A stretch of DNA of 60,309 bases, from NCBI GenBank assembly GCA_026986005.1, contig JALSPK010000020.1:1-60309 (forward strand), in the 5' to 3' direction. Every line of letters starts with the position of its first letter. Position 1 is the first letter of the stretch. The notes below the pieces were generated by a model that ran no database searches, had not been told where the DNA came from, and saw only the letters and a program-made list of their open reading frames with translations. This stretch comes from Saprospiraceae bacterium. GTDB lineage: Bacteria > Bacteroidota > Bacteroidia > Chitinophagales > Saprospiraceae. Of the stretch, positions 8,913 through 18,500 are shown piece by piece. Made by a program: the position numbers and the translations under genes.

Positions 8913-10163
8913 TCAATGATGCTCTTCAACTGCAGCTCCAATATATGAAGCTACCAGCATTGTAAAAACAAATGCCTGAATGAATGCAACAATTATTTCC
9001 AATGTCATCATAAACATAACCAATGGAAAAGCAGTCAACGTCCCTACAACAGAACCTCCAACATCTGTACCACTTTTACCAAAAATAAAAATCAATCCTA
9101 AAAAAACCAAAACTACCATATGCCCTGCTGTGATATTGGCAAAAAGCCTCAACGTCAAGGTAAATGGTTTTATAAATAATCCTAAAAATTCTATGGGTGT
9201 TAATATTGTTGCCTTAACCCACCAAGGCACACCAGGCATCCAAAATACATGCTCCCAATAATTCCTCCTTCCACTTATATTAACAATAAAAAACGCTATT
9301 ACAGCCAAGCCTAAAGTAACTGAAAGATTTCCGGTAGTATTAACTGATCCAAAAAATGGAATTTGCCCAAGTAAATTCAATGTTAAAATAAAGAAAAATA
9401 TAGCTAATAGATAAGGTAAGTATTTAGTGTATTTCTCTCCAATAAACGGCTTAGCTACCTCATCCCTTACAAATATTATCATCGGCTCAAAAAACGACTG
9501 AACCCCTTTTGGTGCATTCCCTTTATTTTTCACATAGTCATTTGCTATTTTCTTAAACAACAAGAATAATAACAAGGCTGTTAAAATCATGAAAATAACA
9601 TTCTTGGTAATCGAGAAATCATAAAATGATGTAATTCCTCCTCCTAGAGCACCTCCATCCCAAGTACTCCTAGCGTCTAATTTGTATTTTTGTCCCTCCA
9701 CATATGCATATTTCACCTCCTTCATTTTACCATCTACCATCTCTTGTCCTCTCTCTATTTTCACAACATGCTTCACCCCTTCTCTATCAAAGTCCTTGTC
9801 CGCAATCCTATACACAGACCCTTCTGATAATACATATCCGTCAATCGCATTGTGACCATCTCCATGATGTCCTATATCAAACTTACCGGATGAGAATACT
9901 GACCAACCTTGACCCGGGGAATAAAGAATCGTAGGTAAAGGAAAACTAAATGAGCCAACTGAGAATACATTTTGATTACCAATGTGATGAAATATAGTGT
10001 TTTTTACATTAAACTCTTCCACCTCATGCTCTTCATGCGCCGCTTCACTACTTCTTACTTCATTGTTTTGTCCTTGATGCCTTGATTCCTCATCATGTTG
10101 TCCAAACAAATTCAGTACTCCAAAAACAAGGAAAAAAAGGATAATTCTTATTGATTTTTGCAT
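8913..10163 (-). CDS. atpB: ATP synthase F0 a subunit with long N-terminal extension
   Basis: 416 residues, much longer than the 250-270 of most a subunits. A signal-like segment (residues 1-21) is followed by about 160 extra residues, starting with a His/Glu-rich stretch (HDEESRHQGQ, AHEEHEVEEF), before the five or six membrane helices. The essential arginine lies in TLRLFANITAGH, where a and c meet. Long a subunits of this kind are known in Bacteroidota, so the extension is probably real and periplasmic. First gene of the operon, with a promoter box just upstream (10195-10202). Confidence 0.95.
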   Translation of the reverse strand: MQKSIRIILFFLVFGVLNLFGQHDEESRHQGQNNEVRSSEAAHEEHEVEEFNVKNTIFHHIGNQNVFSVGSFSFPLPTILYSPGQGWSVFSSGKFDIGHHGDGHNAIDGYVLSEGSVYRIADKDFDREGVKHVVKIERGQEMVDGKMKEVKYAYVEGQKYKLDARSTWDGGALGGGITSFYDFSITKNVIFMILTALLLFLLFKKIANDYVKNKGNAPKGVQSFFEPMIIFVRDEVAKPFIGEKYTKYLPYLLAIFFFILTLNLLGQIPFFGSVNTTGNLSVTLGLAVIAFFIVNISGRRNYWEHVFWMPGVPWWVKATILTPIEFLGLFIKPFTLTLRLFANITAGHMVVLVFLGLIFIFGKSGTDVGGSVVGTLTAFPLVMFMMTLEIIVAFIQAFVFTMLVASYIGAAVEEHH

Positions 10164-10194
10164 AACACTATTCTGTCTCGTTTTGATTTGAGCG

Positions 10195-10202
10195 CAAAGA
10201 TA
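10195..10202 (-). promoter_or_regulatory. -7 box of the atp operon
   Basis: Perfect minus-strand TATCTTTG about 32 bases before the atpB start. No good TTG is visible at the -33 position. The 241-base gap up to 10404 holds nothing else I can name; the 11-mer ATTTGAGCGCA occurs twice in it (near 10186 and 10290). Confidence 0.55.
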
Positions 10203-10404
10203 AAATTAATTTTTATTTATACTAAATATTTTTTATTTATTTTTGGCTTTATTTAATAATGTTTGATCACATTTAAATTTGAGCGCACTACCTCACTCAA
10301 AGCCCTAAAGGTATTTGCAATCAACTAAACGAATATATATAATGTTTTAATACATATTCATCATCAACACAGAAAAATAACCTACTCTTGATAAAACAAA
10401 TATT

Positions 10405-13400
10405 TCAATTCAACACAACAAAGCTGCCTTTAATAATTTGCGGTCTTCCTTCTAAATCAATGTAATTAAAAATAAACAAATACACTCCCGGCTTTACTGC
10501 TTTACCCAAATATTCAGCATTCCATCCTTGTTTAGCGCATTCTTCATTGTCACAGTCAAACAAAACTTCGCCCCATCTATTAAAAACTTGAAACTTCTTA
10601 ACATCAATACAAGAGTTTAGATTAACTGGTCTGAATATTTTATTTATTTCATCATTTACAAAAATAGCATTCGGAAATAAGATATCGGATTTCTCTGCTA
10701 AAATAACTATACTTGTATCCGTTTTACATCCAATAGAATCAACCAATTCTATATCTATAATCGTTTTTTCTCTACCTACCTTCAAATAGATAGAATTTAA
10801 TTCTTCTCCCCAATAACTTCCTGCCAAATCCCAAATAACAGTATCACCATAGTTATAGAATAAATCAAAATCAGCAGTAACCTTAACGGTATCACATATT
10901 TGAATATTTGCATCAGGCTCATAACTTATCATCAAATCTGTTGGCTTTTCTGATTTTAATAGCACAGAGTCCGTTAAATTACAACCATTGGAATTCAGTT
11001 CGGCGTAAACAGTAAATTCAGAACTATCAATATTAACCAAAACACTATCTCCATGATTGTCTCCTTCAATAAATTCAAGAGGCGACCAAGTAATTTCACC
11101 TTTATCATATTCTTTTGTTACATATAGAGGTTCACTATTTCCAAAACAAAATGTTCTAACCGAATCTCCCAATATAGAAAAATCTAAATTGCTGTTAACA
11201 ATAAAAATAGAATCAAAGGCAGTACACTTATTAAAAATCGTATCAATAAATCTACCTTTCGCATAAATCCATTCATCTTTGGTTGGTAAAAAACTGACCG
11301 CCGAACTATCAGGATTATTAAAATACTCTTCCGGTTCCCAATGAACAAAATTCACACCGGTTGATTTCAACTCTACTGAATCCAGTCCACAATGAAATAC
11401 TGTATCTATTCCTTCATTTAAAGCAATATCAAGCATATCGTGAATTTCAATTGACAGACTACCCAGTTCTTTTCTTCCACAAGGCAAATCTCTCACCATG
11501 CTTATTACCAAATATTCAATCCCTTCATTTAAACTATCTCTAATGCTTGCAATAGCAAAGGTCTTTTCTATTTCACCAGCTTTAAACTCAATGGTATTAG
11601 GAATATCAGAAGTATAATCAACATTTCTTTTTGCAGTTCCTGTTATTTCGATATTAAAAACAACGTCTTTTTCCAATGCAAACGGAAGGCTGAATTTTAT
11701 CACTCCATTAATAAGATCACAATTGTCAAACAAATACTTAAAACCATAATCCAAATCCAAGGAAATATCTGGTCTTCCATCAGTCAGATCACCGATAAAA
11801 ACCCCTGAATCATATATAGTATCCGCCCTATCTGCAATAGCGTATTTGATATGATATTTATCACATGGTACGACCTTCTGTCTAGCAATCAAATAATGTT
11901 TATTTCCGAGTGAATCCCATATCATGCCATCGTATTGCAAATCTTCACCGGCTAAATTAGAATGATAATACTCCCAATTTTTAACACCATTGACACTATT
12001 TATTGAAACAAAATCGTGAGTATGTGGAATCAATGCCATATTGCTTTGATTATTCAAATACGATTTACCCTCTACACCATTACCCGATATAAACAATCCA
12101 AAGATATCATTGTATTTGCTATTCACAAATTCATCATACTCCTCAGAACCAAATAAATATTTGTAGCTAATTTCTTCACCATAGGGAATTATATCAAATT
12201 CTATAACACAAGCATCATGTGACTTCTTCCATTTTTTCCCGATAGTGAACGCAGAAAGGCTATCCAAATCTTTATCACCCGACAGTTTCAACGCAAAAGA
12301 CTTTTTCCCACTATCATCTGGACCAACAGCATTTTGGGCTAGACCATTTGTAAGTATTATACCTCGGGAAAAACCAATATCTTCCGATTCACTTTCAAAA
12401 ATTCCATAGGCATTGTTAGAACATTTTAATGAGCTCATTTTCCCCTCAACCCCTTTCTTTATAATATAGCTAATTATAGAATCTGAAGATATTCCCTCAT
12501 TGACTTCAAGTTTTGGTTTATCTAAAACTTGACAAAACCCTGAATCACATTTCCAAATAAACTTAAAACCTTCAGCAGTCAAAGAGTCATCCGAAATAAA
12601 CCTTAGCGTAATACATTCACTATTTATACAGTTTTCATACCTGACACCTCCTCCAAAAATCAAGTCTTCTTCAAAATAGTTTTCCGCATTTCCATTTATT
12701 TCTAAAAATATACTGTAATTGGTATCTATACCATTATATAATGATAAAAAATCTCCATTTTTAGAACTCGTATCAGGAATAGTATCGTATTCAAATTCAT
12801 CTTCGTTTATCAAATTCAAATTGTAATATTCAAATTCGAATTGCAAAGAATTACTACCCCCATCAGGACAGATAGTAAAAACATAATCCTCATTGTTGGA
12901 ATATTCACCGTCTCTGCCCCCTGAATCATATAATACACCTTCACATTTATCCGAAAATGAATCTACACCAAGTTTATATATATTGTTCTCCTTAATACAA
13001 ATATTGAAATCTCCCGAAACAGATGCTCCACCGAAATTATCAATTCTAAGGTAGTATGTTTCACCAATTGTAAAGCCATTAACGACAAACTCCATTTTTG
13101 TTTTATTTAAGTCTCCTACTACACAATTTCTCTCCAACATACTATTAACTCCACATGTCCCTCGATAAATAGAAGCCTGAATATTTTTAATTTTCCTATT
13201 TGAACCGGCTTCTCCATTGATAATAAATCTAATATCGTTATTGGTATTAACTTGAAATTTGAACCATACATCATGCTGAGGAGGATTATCAATAAAACAC
13301 GAGCCATTATTTGCATTACCTATATTGGTTGGTGTCGCATCAAAGTTTGAAAACAAATCATCATTACAATAAGGAATAATACCCAAATCTATTGCTTCTG

Positions 13401-13491
13401 AACAGTCATCATTGATAGGCTGAGCCAACAAATTCAAGTATGAAAATAAAAAAAGGAAAATTAATAAAATGTATTTTTTTTGGGCTTTCAT
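10405..13491 (-). CDS. Choice-of-anchor L surface protein with T9SS type B domain
   Basis: 1028 residues from the ATG at 13491; the frame stays open to a TTG at 13509, but the ATG starts a clean signal peptide (KKYILLIFLFLFSYLNLLAQ). A CUB-like beta domain precedes a choice-of-anchor L domain (roughly residues 330-570: SYKYLFGSEEYDEFVNSKYND, IFGLFISG). A Calx-beta-like segment and immunoglobulin-like modules follow. The C-terminus is the gliding-motility (CHU_C) sorting domain with FQVFNRWGEVLFDCDN and the terminal GSFVVLN, so export by T9SS and surface attachment are expected. Ligand unknown. It follows the SUI1-like gene by 14 bases in one operon. Confidence 0.88.
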   Translation of the reverse strand: MKAQKKYILLIFLFLFSYLNLLAQPINDDCSEAIDLGIIPYCNDDLFSNFDATPTNIGNANNGSCFIDNPPQHDVWFKFQVNTNNDIRFIINGEAGSNRKIKNIQASIYRGTCGVNSMLERNCVVGDLNKTKMEFVVNGFTIGETYYLRIDNFGGASVSGDFNICIKENNIYKLGVDSFSDKCEGVLYDSGGRDGEYSNNEDYVFTICPDGGSNSLQFEFEYYNLNLINEDEFEYDTIPDTSSKNGDFLSLYNGIDTNYSIFLEINGNAENYFEEDLIFGGGVRYENCINSECITLRFISDDSLTAEGFKFIWKCDSGFCQVLDKPKLEVNEGISSDSIISYIIKKGVEGKMSSLKCSNNAYGIFESESEDIGFSRGIILTNGLAQNAVGPDDSGKKSFALKLSGDKDLDSLSAFTIGKKWKKSHDACVIEFDIIPYGEEISYKYLFGSEEYDEFVNSKYNDIFGLFISGNGVEGKSYLNNQSNMALIPHTHDFVSINSVNGVKNWEYYHSNLAGEDLQYDGMIWDSLGNKHYLIARQKVVPCDKYHIKYAIADRADTIYDSGVFIGDLTDGRPDISLDLDYGFKYLFDNCDLINGVIKFSLPFALEKDVVFNIEITGTAKRNVDYTSDIPNTIEFKAGEIEKTFAIASIRDSLNEGIEYLVISMVRDLPCGRKELGSLSIEIHDMLDIALNEGIDTVFHCGLDSVELKSTGVNFVHWEPEEYFNNPDSSAVSFLPTKDEWIYAKGRFIDTIFNKCTAFDSIFIVNSNLDFSILGDSVRTFCFGNSEPLYVTKEYDKGEITWSPLEFIEGDNHGDSVLVNIDSSEFTVYAELNSNGCNLTDSVLLKSEKPTDLMISYEPDANIQICDTVKVTADFDLFYNYGDTVIWDLAGSYWGEELNSIYLKVGREKTIIDIELVDSIGCKTDTSIVILAEKSDILFPNAIFVNDEINKIFRPVNLNSCIDVKKFQVFNRWGEVLFDCDNEECAKQGWNAEYLGKAVKPGVYLFIFNYIDLEGRPQIIKGSFVVLN

Positions 13492-13505
13492 ACAGACACT
13501 ATCTT

Positions 13506-13862
13506 TCAACCCCCGGCTTTTTTAACGTCATAAAACCCTTGAGATTTCAAAATTTCAATTATTTTATCACGATTTTGTCCTTGAATAACTATTTCGTCAT
13601 CGGTATTAGAACCCCCAACACCCAATTTTACTTTTAGCAACCTCGCAAGTTCCTTTATATCCTCTTTGTATTCATTGAAACCTGTTATTACAGAGACAAG
13701 CTTACCGTTTCGTTTCTTTTTCTGCAGCCAAACTCTTATTGTTTGGGACTTTCTTTCTTTATTCAAATCTGATTGAGCGTCCACTTTTTCAACTTTCGTA
13801 TGCTTTTTCTCAGATTCAGAAAAGTTAAGATTTGATAATACATCAAATGGATTATTACTCAT
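13506..13862 (-). CDS. SUI1/eIF1-like translation factor (YciH family)
   Basis: 118 residues. The last 80 (TIRVWLQKKKRNGKLVSVITGF ... KLGVGGSNTDDEIVIQGQNRDKIIEIL) match the SUI1 fold with its conserved VGG and IQG elements. Bacterial YciH proteins bind the 30S subunit and have been linked to initiation fidelity. The N-terminal 35 residues are charged and probably flexible. It lies between the DUF1573 gene (15 bases) and the large surface protein (14 bases). Sharing an operon with a surface protein looks fortuitous. Confidence 0.88.
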   Translation of the reverse strand: MSNNPFDVLSNLNFSESEKKHTKVEKVDAQSDLNKERKSQTIRVWLQKKKRNGKLVSVITGFNEYKEDIKELARLLKVKLGVGGSNTDDEIVIQGQNRDKIIEILKSQGFYDVKKAGG

Positions 13863-13877
13863 GATAAAAGCAAAGAT

Positions 13878-14303
13878 TTATTTAATCAATTCAAATGAAT
13901 ACTCAAGAGTATAATAAATTTGGCTTCCTTCAGAATCCTTTTTCTTCAAAAACACATCAATATCCGTAGTCTCACTTTCTGTTTTATCTTTACTGTCAAA
14001 TTTTACCTTCAAAACACCAACTTCCCCGGGCATAATCTCATCTAGGGGATAATCAACTTCGGTACAATCACATGAAGAAACAAAGTCTATCATAATAGGA
14101 ATTTTACTTATATTTTTAAATTCAATATCAAAAAACAATACATCACCTCTTTTCACTTCTCCCAAATCATAAGACATTTTTTTAAAATTCAGATACTCAA
14201 TGGTATCTCCACCATCACTTGACGCAAGATCAGACTGTGCATATGACAAATTGCCAACTGTTAAAAACACAATAAAAACAAATGCTATCTTATACATATT
14301 CAT
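13878..14303 (-). CDS. DUF1573 secreted protein
   Basis: 141 residues with a signal peptide (residues 1-22, ending NLSYAQ) and one DUF1573 immunoglobulin-like domain. The hallmarks are YDLGEVKRGDVLFFDIEFKN and the cysteine motif SSCDCTEVDYP near residue 82. The family is abundant in Bacteroidota and the molecular role is not established. The frame has ATGs at 14303 and 14297; either is possible. First gene of a three-gene minus-strand unit, divergent from rpmI. Confidence 0.87.
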   Translation of the reverse strand: MNMYKIAFVFIVFLTVGNLSYAQSDLASSDGGDTIEYLNFKKMSYDLGEVKRGDVLFFDIEFKNISKIPIMIDFVSSCDCTEVDYPLDEIMPGEVGVLKVKFDSKDKTESETTDIDVFLKKKDSEGSQIYYTLEYSFELIK

Positions 14304-14422
14304 AAATAAAATAAATGTTCAATTAAATTATAGTCACTAGCAAAACGAACTATATTGTTATAAATTGTATCAATTGTAATTTGTTAACAATTTATTCAAA
14401 ATAATTTTTATTGTAAAATATT

Positions 14423-14452
14423 TTGGTTTTCTAATATATCAAGCTATCTTTG
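14423..14452 (+). promoter_or_regulatory. Promoter of rpmI-rplT
   Basis: TTGG at 14423 and TATCTTTG at 14445-14452 are separated by 19 bases, a near-perfect Bacteroidota -33/-7 pair. Transcription should start near 14460, which rules out the upstream TTG at 14450 as the L35 start and supports the ATG at 14480. Confidence 0.8.
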
Positions 14453-14479
14453 CGCACTATTAAAAAAATTAGTATAATT

Positions 14480-14674
14480 ATGCCTAAAGTAAAAACGCAC
14501 TCGGGTGCAAAAAAGAGATTTAAAATAACCGGAACAGGCAAGATAAAGCACTTTAGATCGAATGCATCTCACTTGATGAGAAAGAAGTCTAAAAAATCTA
14601 AGAGAAATCTTAGACAAGCTCAAATTCTTGATAAGTCTAACCTTAAAAGAGTAAGAGCTCTTTTAGGATTATAA
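14480..14674 (+). CDS. rpmI: Ribosomal protein bL35
   Basis: 64 residues starting MPKVKTHSGAKKRFKITGTG, the standard length and N-terminus of bL35 of the large subunit. The frame is open ten codons further upstream, but that part overlaps the promoter. It is followed by rplT after 115 bases. Unusually, infC is not upstream: the preceding gene is a divergent DUF1573 gene. Confidence 0.98.
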   Translation: MPKVKTHSGAKKRFKITGTGKIKHFRSNASHLMRKKSKKSKRNLRQAQILDKSNLKRVRALLGL

Positions 14675-14689
14675 AACCCGGATTATTTG

Positions 14690-14775
14690 TTGTCTTAATG
14701 AGGACAATATTATTAAATTATTTATTAACCAAAAATATAGGACAATAAAGTATTCACATGAATCCCTATATTTTT
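14690..14775 (+). promoter_or_regulatory. Two hairpins in the rpmI-rplT spacer
   Basis: Hairpin one pairs TTGTC (14690-14694) with GACAA (14703-14707). Hairpin two pairs AAAAATATAGG (14731-14741) with CCTATATTTTT (14765-14775), a perfect 11-bp stem with a 23-base loop, ending 14 bases before the rplT start. bL20 is known to repress its own mRNA in other bacteria, so an L20 control site is plausible, but I cannot match these stems to a described leader. Confidence 0.5.
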
Positions 14776-14789
14776 AAAAATTATTAATT

Positions 14790-15134
14790 ATGCCTAGATC
14801 GGTAAACGCAGTAGCGTCTAGAAGAAGAAAAAAGAAAATTTTTAAAGCAGCTAAAGGGTATTTTGGAGCAAGAAAAAATGTTTATACTGTTGCAAAAAAT
14901 GCAGTTGAAAAAGCATGGAGTTATGCTTATAGAGACCGTAAAGCTAAGAAAAGAGCATTTAGAAAACTTTGGATAGCTAGAATTAATGCTGCATCAAGAA
15001 TGAATGGAATGTCTTATAGCAAATTCATGCATGCATTGAAAGAAAACAATATTGATTTGAACAGAAAAGTTTTGGCTGATTTGGCTATGAACCAACCTGA
15101 CACTTTCAAAGCTATCGTAGATAAAGTAAAATAG
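14790..15134 (+). CDS. rplT: Ribosomal protein bL20
   Basis: 114 residues, full length. The conserved start [29 protein letters not shown] and the arginine/lysine-rich long helix ([24 protein letters not shown]) are diagnostic. bL20 binds 23S rRNA early in 50S assembly. Second gene of the rpmI-rplT unit, closed by a strong intrinsic terminator at 15173-15204. Confidence 0.98.
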   Translation: MPRSVNAVASRRRKKKIFKAAKGYFGARKNVYTVAKNAVEKAWSYAYRDRKAKKRAFRKLWIARINAASRMNGMSYSKFMHALKENNIDLNRKVLADLAMNQPDTFKAIVDKVK

Positions 15135-15172
15135 TGTTTACAAGAAAACAACTCAAATTTGAAGTAATATAT

Positions 15173-15204
15173 AAGGAACTAATTAATTTTAGTTCCTTTT
15201 TTTT
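15173..15204 (+). terminator. Intrinsic terminator after rplT
   Basis: AAGGAACTA (15173-15181) pairs perfectly with TAGTTCCTT (15190-15198) and is followed by an unbroken run of T. It ends the ribosomal protein transcript. The short open frame 15134-15319 runs through the terminator and is not a gene. Confidence 0.92.
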
Positions 15205-15396
15205 ATCCATTCACTTATTGATTAAACCTAATTTTATTCTGAAATACTACCATTTTATACCAAGAATCATAATTTTATTTGCCCAACACATTCTTTTTAC
15301 TAACTATATTTTTGTATAATAAGATAATTTTTGTCTTTTATTCTAAAAACCCATTTATTTTTATATAAATTATTTTTTTATATAATTATTTTTAAT

Positions 15397-15557
15397 TATC
15401 TTTGCTTTTAATGAAATTGCAACAAAACTATTTCATGCTCCCATTTATTATTTTTTAAATACAATACAATTGTGCTGTATCTAATGTAGACTTAGGAAAT
15501 TGTTTCCGTAGTTGTGTATAATACTGTACAAAAAAGGATTTTAACTCGTACCAAATT
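15397..15557 (+). promoter_or_regulatory. Promoter and leader of the giant surface protein gene
   Basis: A perfect -7 box TATCTTTG lies at 15397-15404 with no clear -33 element. The leader of about 145 bases holds a 15-codon open frame (ATG 15411, stop 15456-15458) starting almost at the predicted transcript start, and a small hairpin GGAAA-TTG-TTTCC near 15496-15508. The rest of the 423-base gap (from 15135) contains only the rplT terminator. Confidence 0.5.
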
Positions 15558-18500
15558 ATGAAAAAAAATAACGACTATTTCAATTCAAGTGAAAGTAAAA
15601 AGAGATTAACATCTTGGATTATTACGATTATGGGCATCTTTTTGATATTCCTGGCACTTACAGGATTTATTGACAAAAGCCCATTAAAAACCATAAACTT
15701 GTTCAATGCTCCAGCTCCCCCTCGAATTGGAGATGAAGTGTGGGAAGATAATAATGGTAACGGTATAAAAGACGCAGGTGATTTTGGACTAGGAAATGTA
15801 GTTGTAAATCTTTATGACAATGGTGGAAACTTAGTACAAACCACTACAACATCTACAATAGCGCCTATTGGAAAATACTTCTTTGAAGATGTCGCACCGG
15901 GTGATTATTACATCGAATTTTTGGCTACAGGCGTGGATCCCAACTATGTACCCACATATGCTGATCAAGGTAGTGACGAAGGACTAGATAGTGATGTTAC
16001 TGGAGCAAATGGAGCGCAAACAACTGATGTATTTACTGTAAGTGCAGGATATGATAATATGGAGTGGGACGCCGGATTCTATATCGAAGCAACAATCGGT
16101 GACCGTATGTGGGAAGACCAAAATGCAAATGGTATCCAAGATGCAGGAGAACCCGATGTAGGTGCAGGATTTCAAGTAACCTTGGAAGGAACTCTAGGAA
16201 CAGGAGCTGCCTACGGCCCAATTAACACAAATACGGATGCCACCGGAAACTACAGTTTCACCAATGTTCCTCCGGGAGATTACAAATTGACCTTTGATTT
16301 GGGCGGTTTTGATGCATTTACATACAAGGATGAAATAGGAACAGAAGATACAGATAGTGATGTTGATGAAGTGACAGGAGAAACAGATATATTTACTGTT
16401 GTCAGTCAAGATGTTAATTGGGATACAGAATTGGATGCCGGTGTTTATGCCTATGCTCAAATAGGCGATTACACATGGGAAGACATAAATGCAAACGGAA
16501 TTCAAGATGGGAATGGTCCTGATTTGTCAGGTATAGACGTCACATTGAATGGCACAACGGGAAACGGAACAGCTGTTTCCGTCACAAACACTTCATCAGC
16601 AACAGGTATATATACTTTTACTCAAGTAATTCCCGGAACATATACTTTGACTTTTGACGAACCGGCACCTTACCATAGGACATATCAAGATGAAGTAGGT
16701 ACAGAAGATACCGATAGTGATCCGGATCTAGTAACAGGAGATGCTCCACAACTTACTGTAATAAGTGCTCAATCAGTTAAAAATATTGATGCCGGTTATT
16801 ATCGCTATGCTACAATTAGTGATTATGCATGGGAAGATTTGAATGGAAATGGAATTCAGGATGGAAATGGACCGGGAGTACCAGGAGTCGATGTGATGAT
16901 TACCGGAAATACAGGTAATGGAACAGCTATAGCAGCAGTTACCGTATCGACAGATGGAGCAGGAAATTACTTAATACCGGATATTATACCGGGCAATTAC
17001 ACTATAAATTTTGCCATTGGTACAAGTACGATGAACGGAATAACATTAAAAGATCAAGGGGGAGATGACAATTTGGATAGTGACCCTGACCAAACAACAG
17101 GTGATACAGACCCCATTGACGTCATGAGTAATGATATGCTTACAAATGTGGATGCCGGTTTTTACAGATATATACATATAGGTGATTTCGTTTGGGAAGA
17201 CATGAATGGTAATGGTATTCAAGAAGTAGGCGAACCGGGGTTGCAAGATGTCAAAATAGAACTTACGAGAGTATCTGATGGTACAATATATAATATTACA
17301 ACTGATATAAATGGTAACTACCTATACGATGATGCTTATCAATTATTACCGGGTAATTATCATTTGAGATTTATTCCAAATCTAGGATATTACATAATAG
17401 ATCAAGATATGACAACAGATGATTTGGATAGTGACCCCGATCCATTTTCTGAATTAACTATAGATTTCACACTAGAGTCGGGAGAAGAAGACTTGAAATG
17501 GGATGCCGGGATGTATAAACCACCGACTATTGGGGATTATACATGGAGAGATTTGAATACTGACGGACTTCAAAATGCAGGAGAACCTCCAATGACAAAT
17601 GTAATAGTTGAACTGTATAATGACGCTACAGGTCTTGTGGTAGACAATACTATTACTGATGCAGCAGGCTTCTACTTATTTACAGACAATAGAGATGCAA
17701 AACCAGGAGATTATTATGTGCAGTTTGAGATACCAAATACTTTTCTGTTGACAACTCAAAATGCCGGTGCGCCTGAGCTGGATAGTGATCCTGATCAAGC
17801 AACAGGTGAAACTGATGTATTCACAGTTTATTCAGGTATTGACACGGTAGATATTGATGCAGGATACTATGTCGAACCACCATCTGATTGTCCTGATGAC
17901 AATGCATACGATACATGTGAAGAAGCTCCTGTGCTATGTGAATTGGATCAGATGAACGAGTTTTGTACATCAATGGTAGCCCAAAATCAGCAAACGGCAA
18001 TTCCGGGATGTCCTCCCGGTACAGCTTTTTTCCACAACCCTTCATGGTTTGCATTTGTTGCAGGGGCGACAAATGTATCTTTAATAATCCATACATTCAA
18101 CTGCAACGGCAGCGGCAATAACAACGGGATACAGTGGGGAATTTATGATGATTGTGATATGCAAAATCCAATACAATTGCAATGTCCTTGTGTCCCACCG
18201 GGAGATATTACTGTTGATTTAACAGGTCTAATAGTTGGTCAATCATACCATTTCTTTATCGACGGATGTGCGGGAACACAATGCACATATTGGATAGAAG
18301 TTACTGAGGGAGGAGGTACTCCGGAAGTAAAAATAATTGGAGAGCAGGCAATAGTTTGTGATGACGTTTTTCCTGACTGTAATGATATCTGTGTAGGAGC
18401 AGATGTCACTTTTACCTTGGATGAAATTGTAAATGCTGTTACTTATATATGGACGATGAATGGAGTTGTAGATTCAACTGAAGTCCCTGATACAACTATT

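Noticed and set aside
15132-15150. TAGTGTTTAC at the rplT stop as another copy of the stop-codon element
   Set aside because: Only about eight bases agree with the element end, no right end or second flank follows, and the sequence leads straight into a normal terminator.
15134-15319. 61-codon frame after rplT
   Set aside because: It overlaps the rplT stop, crosses the intrinsic terminator and consists of low-complexity hydrophobic codons from AT-rich DNA.
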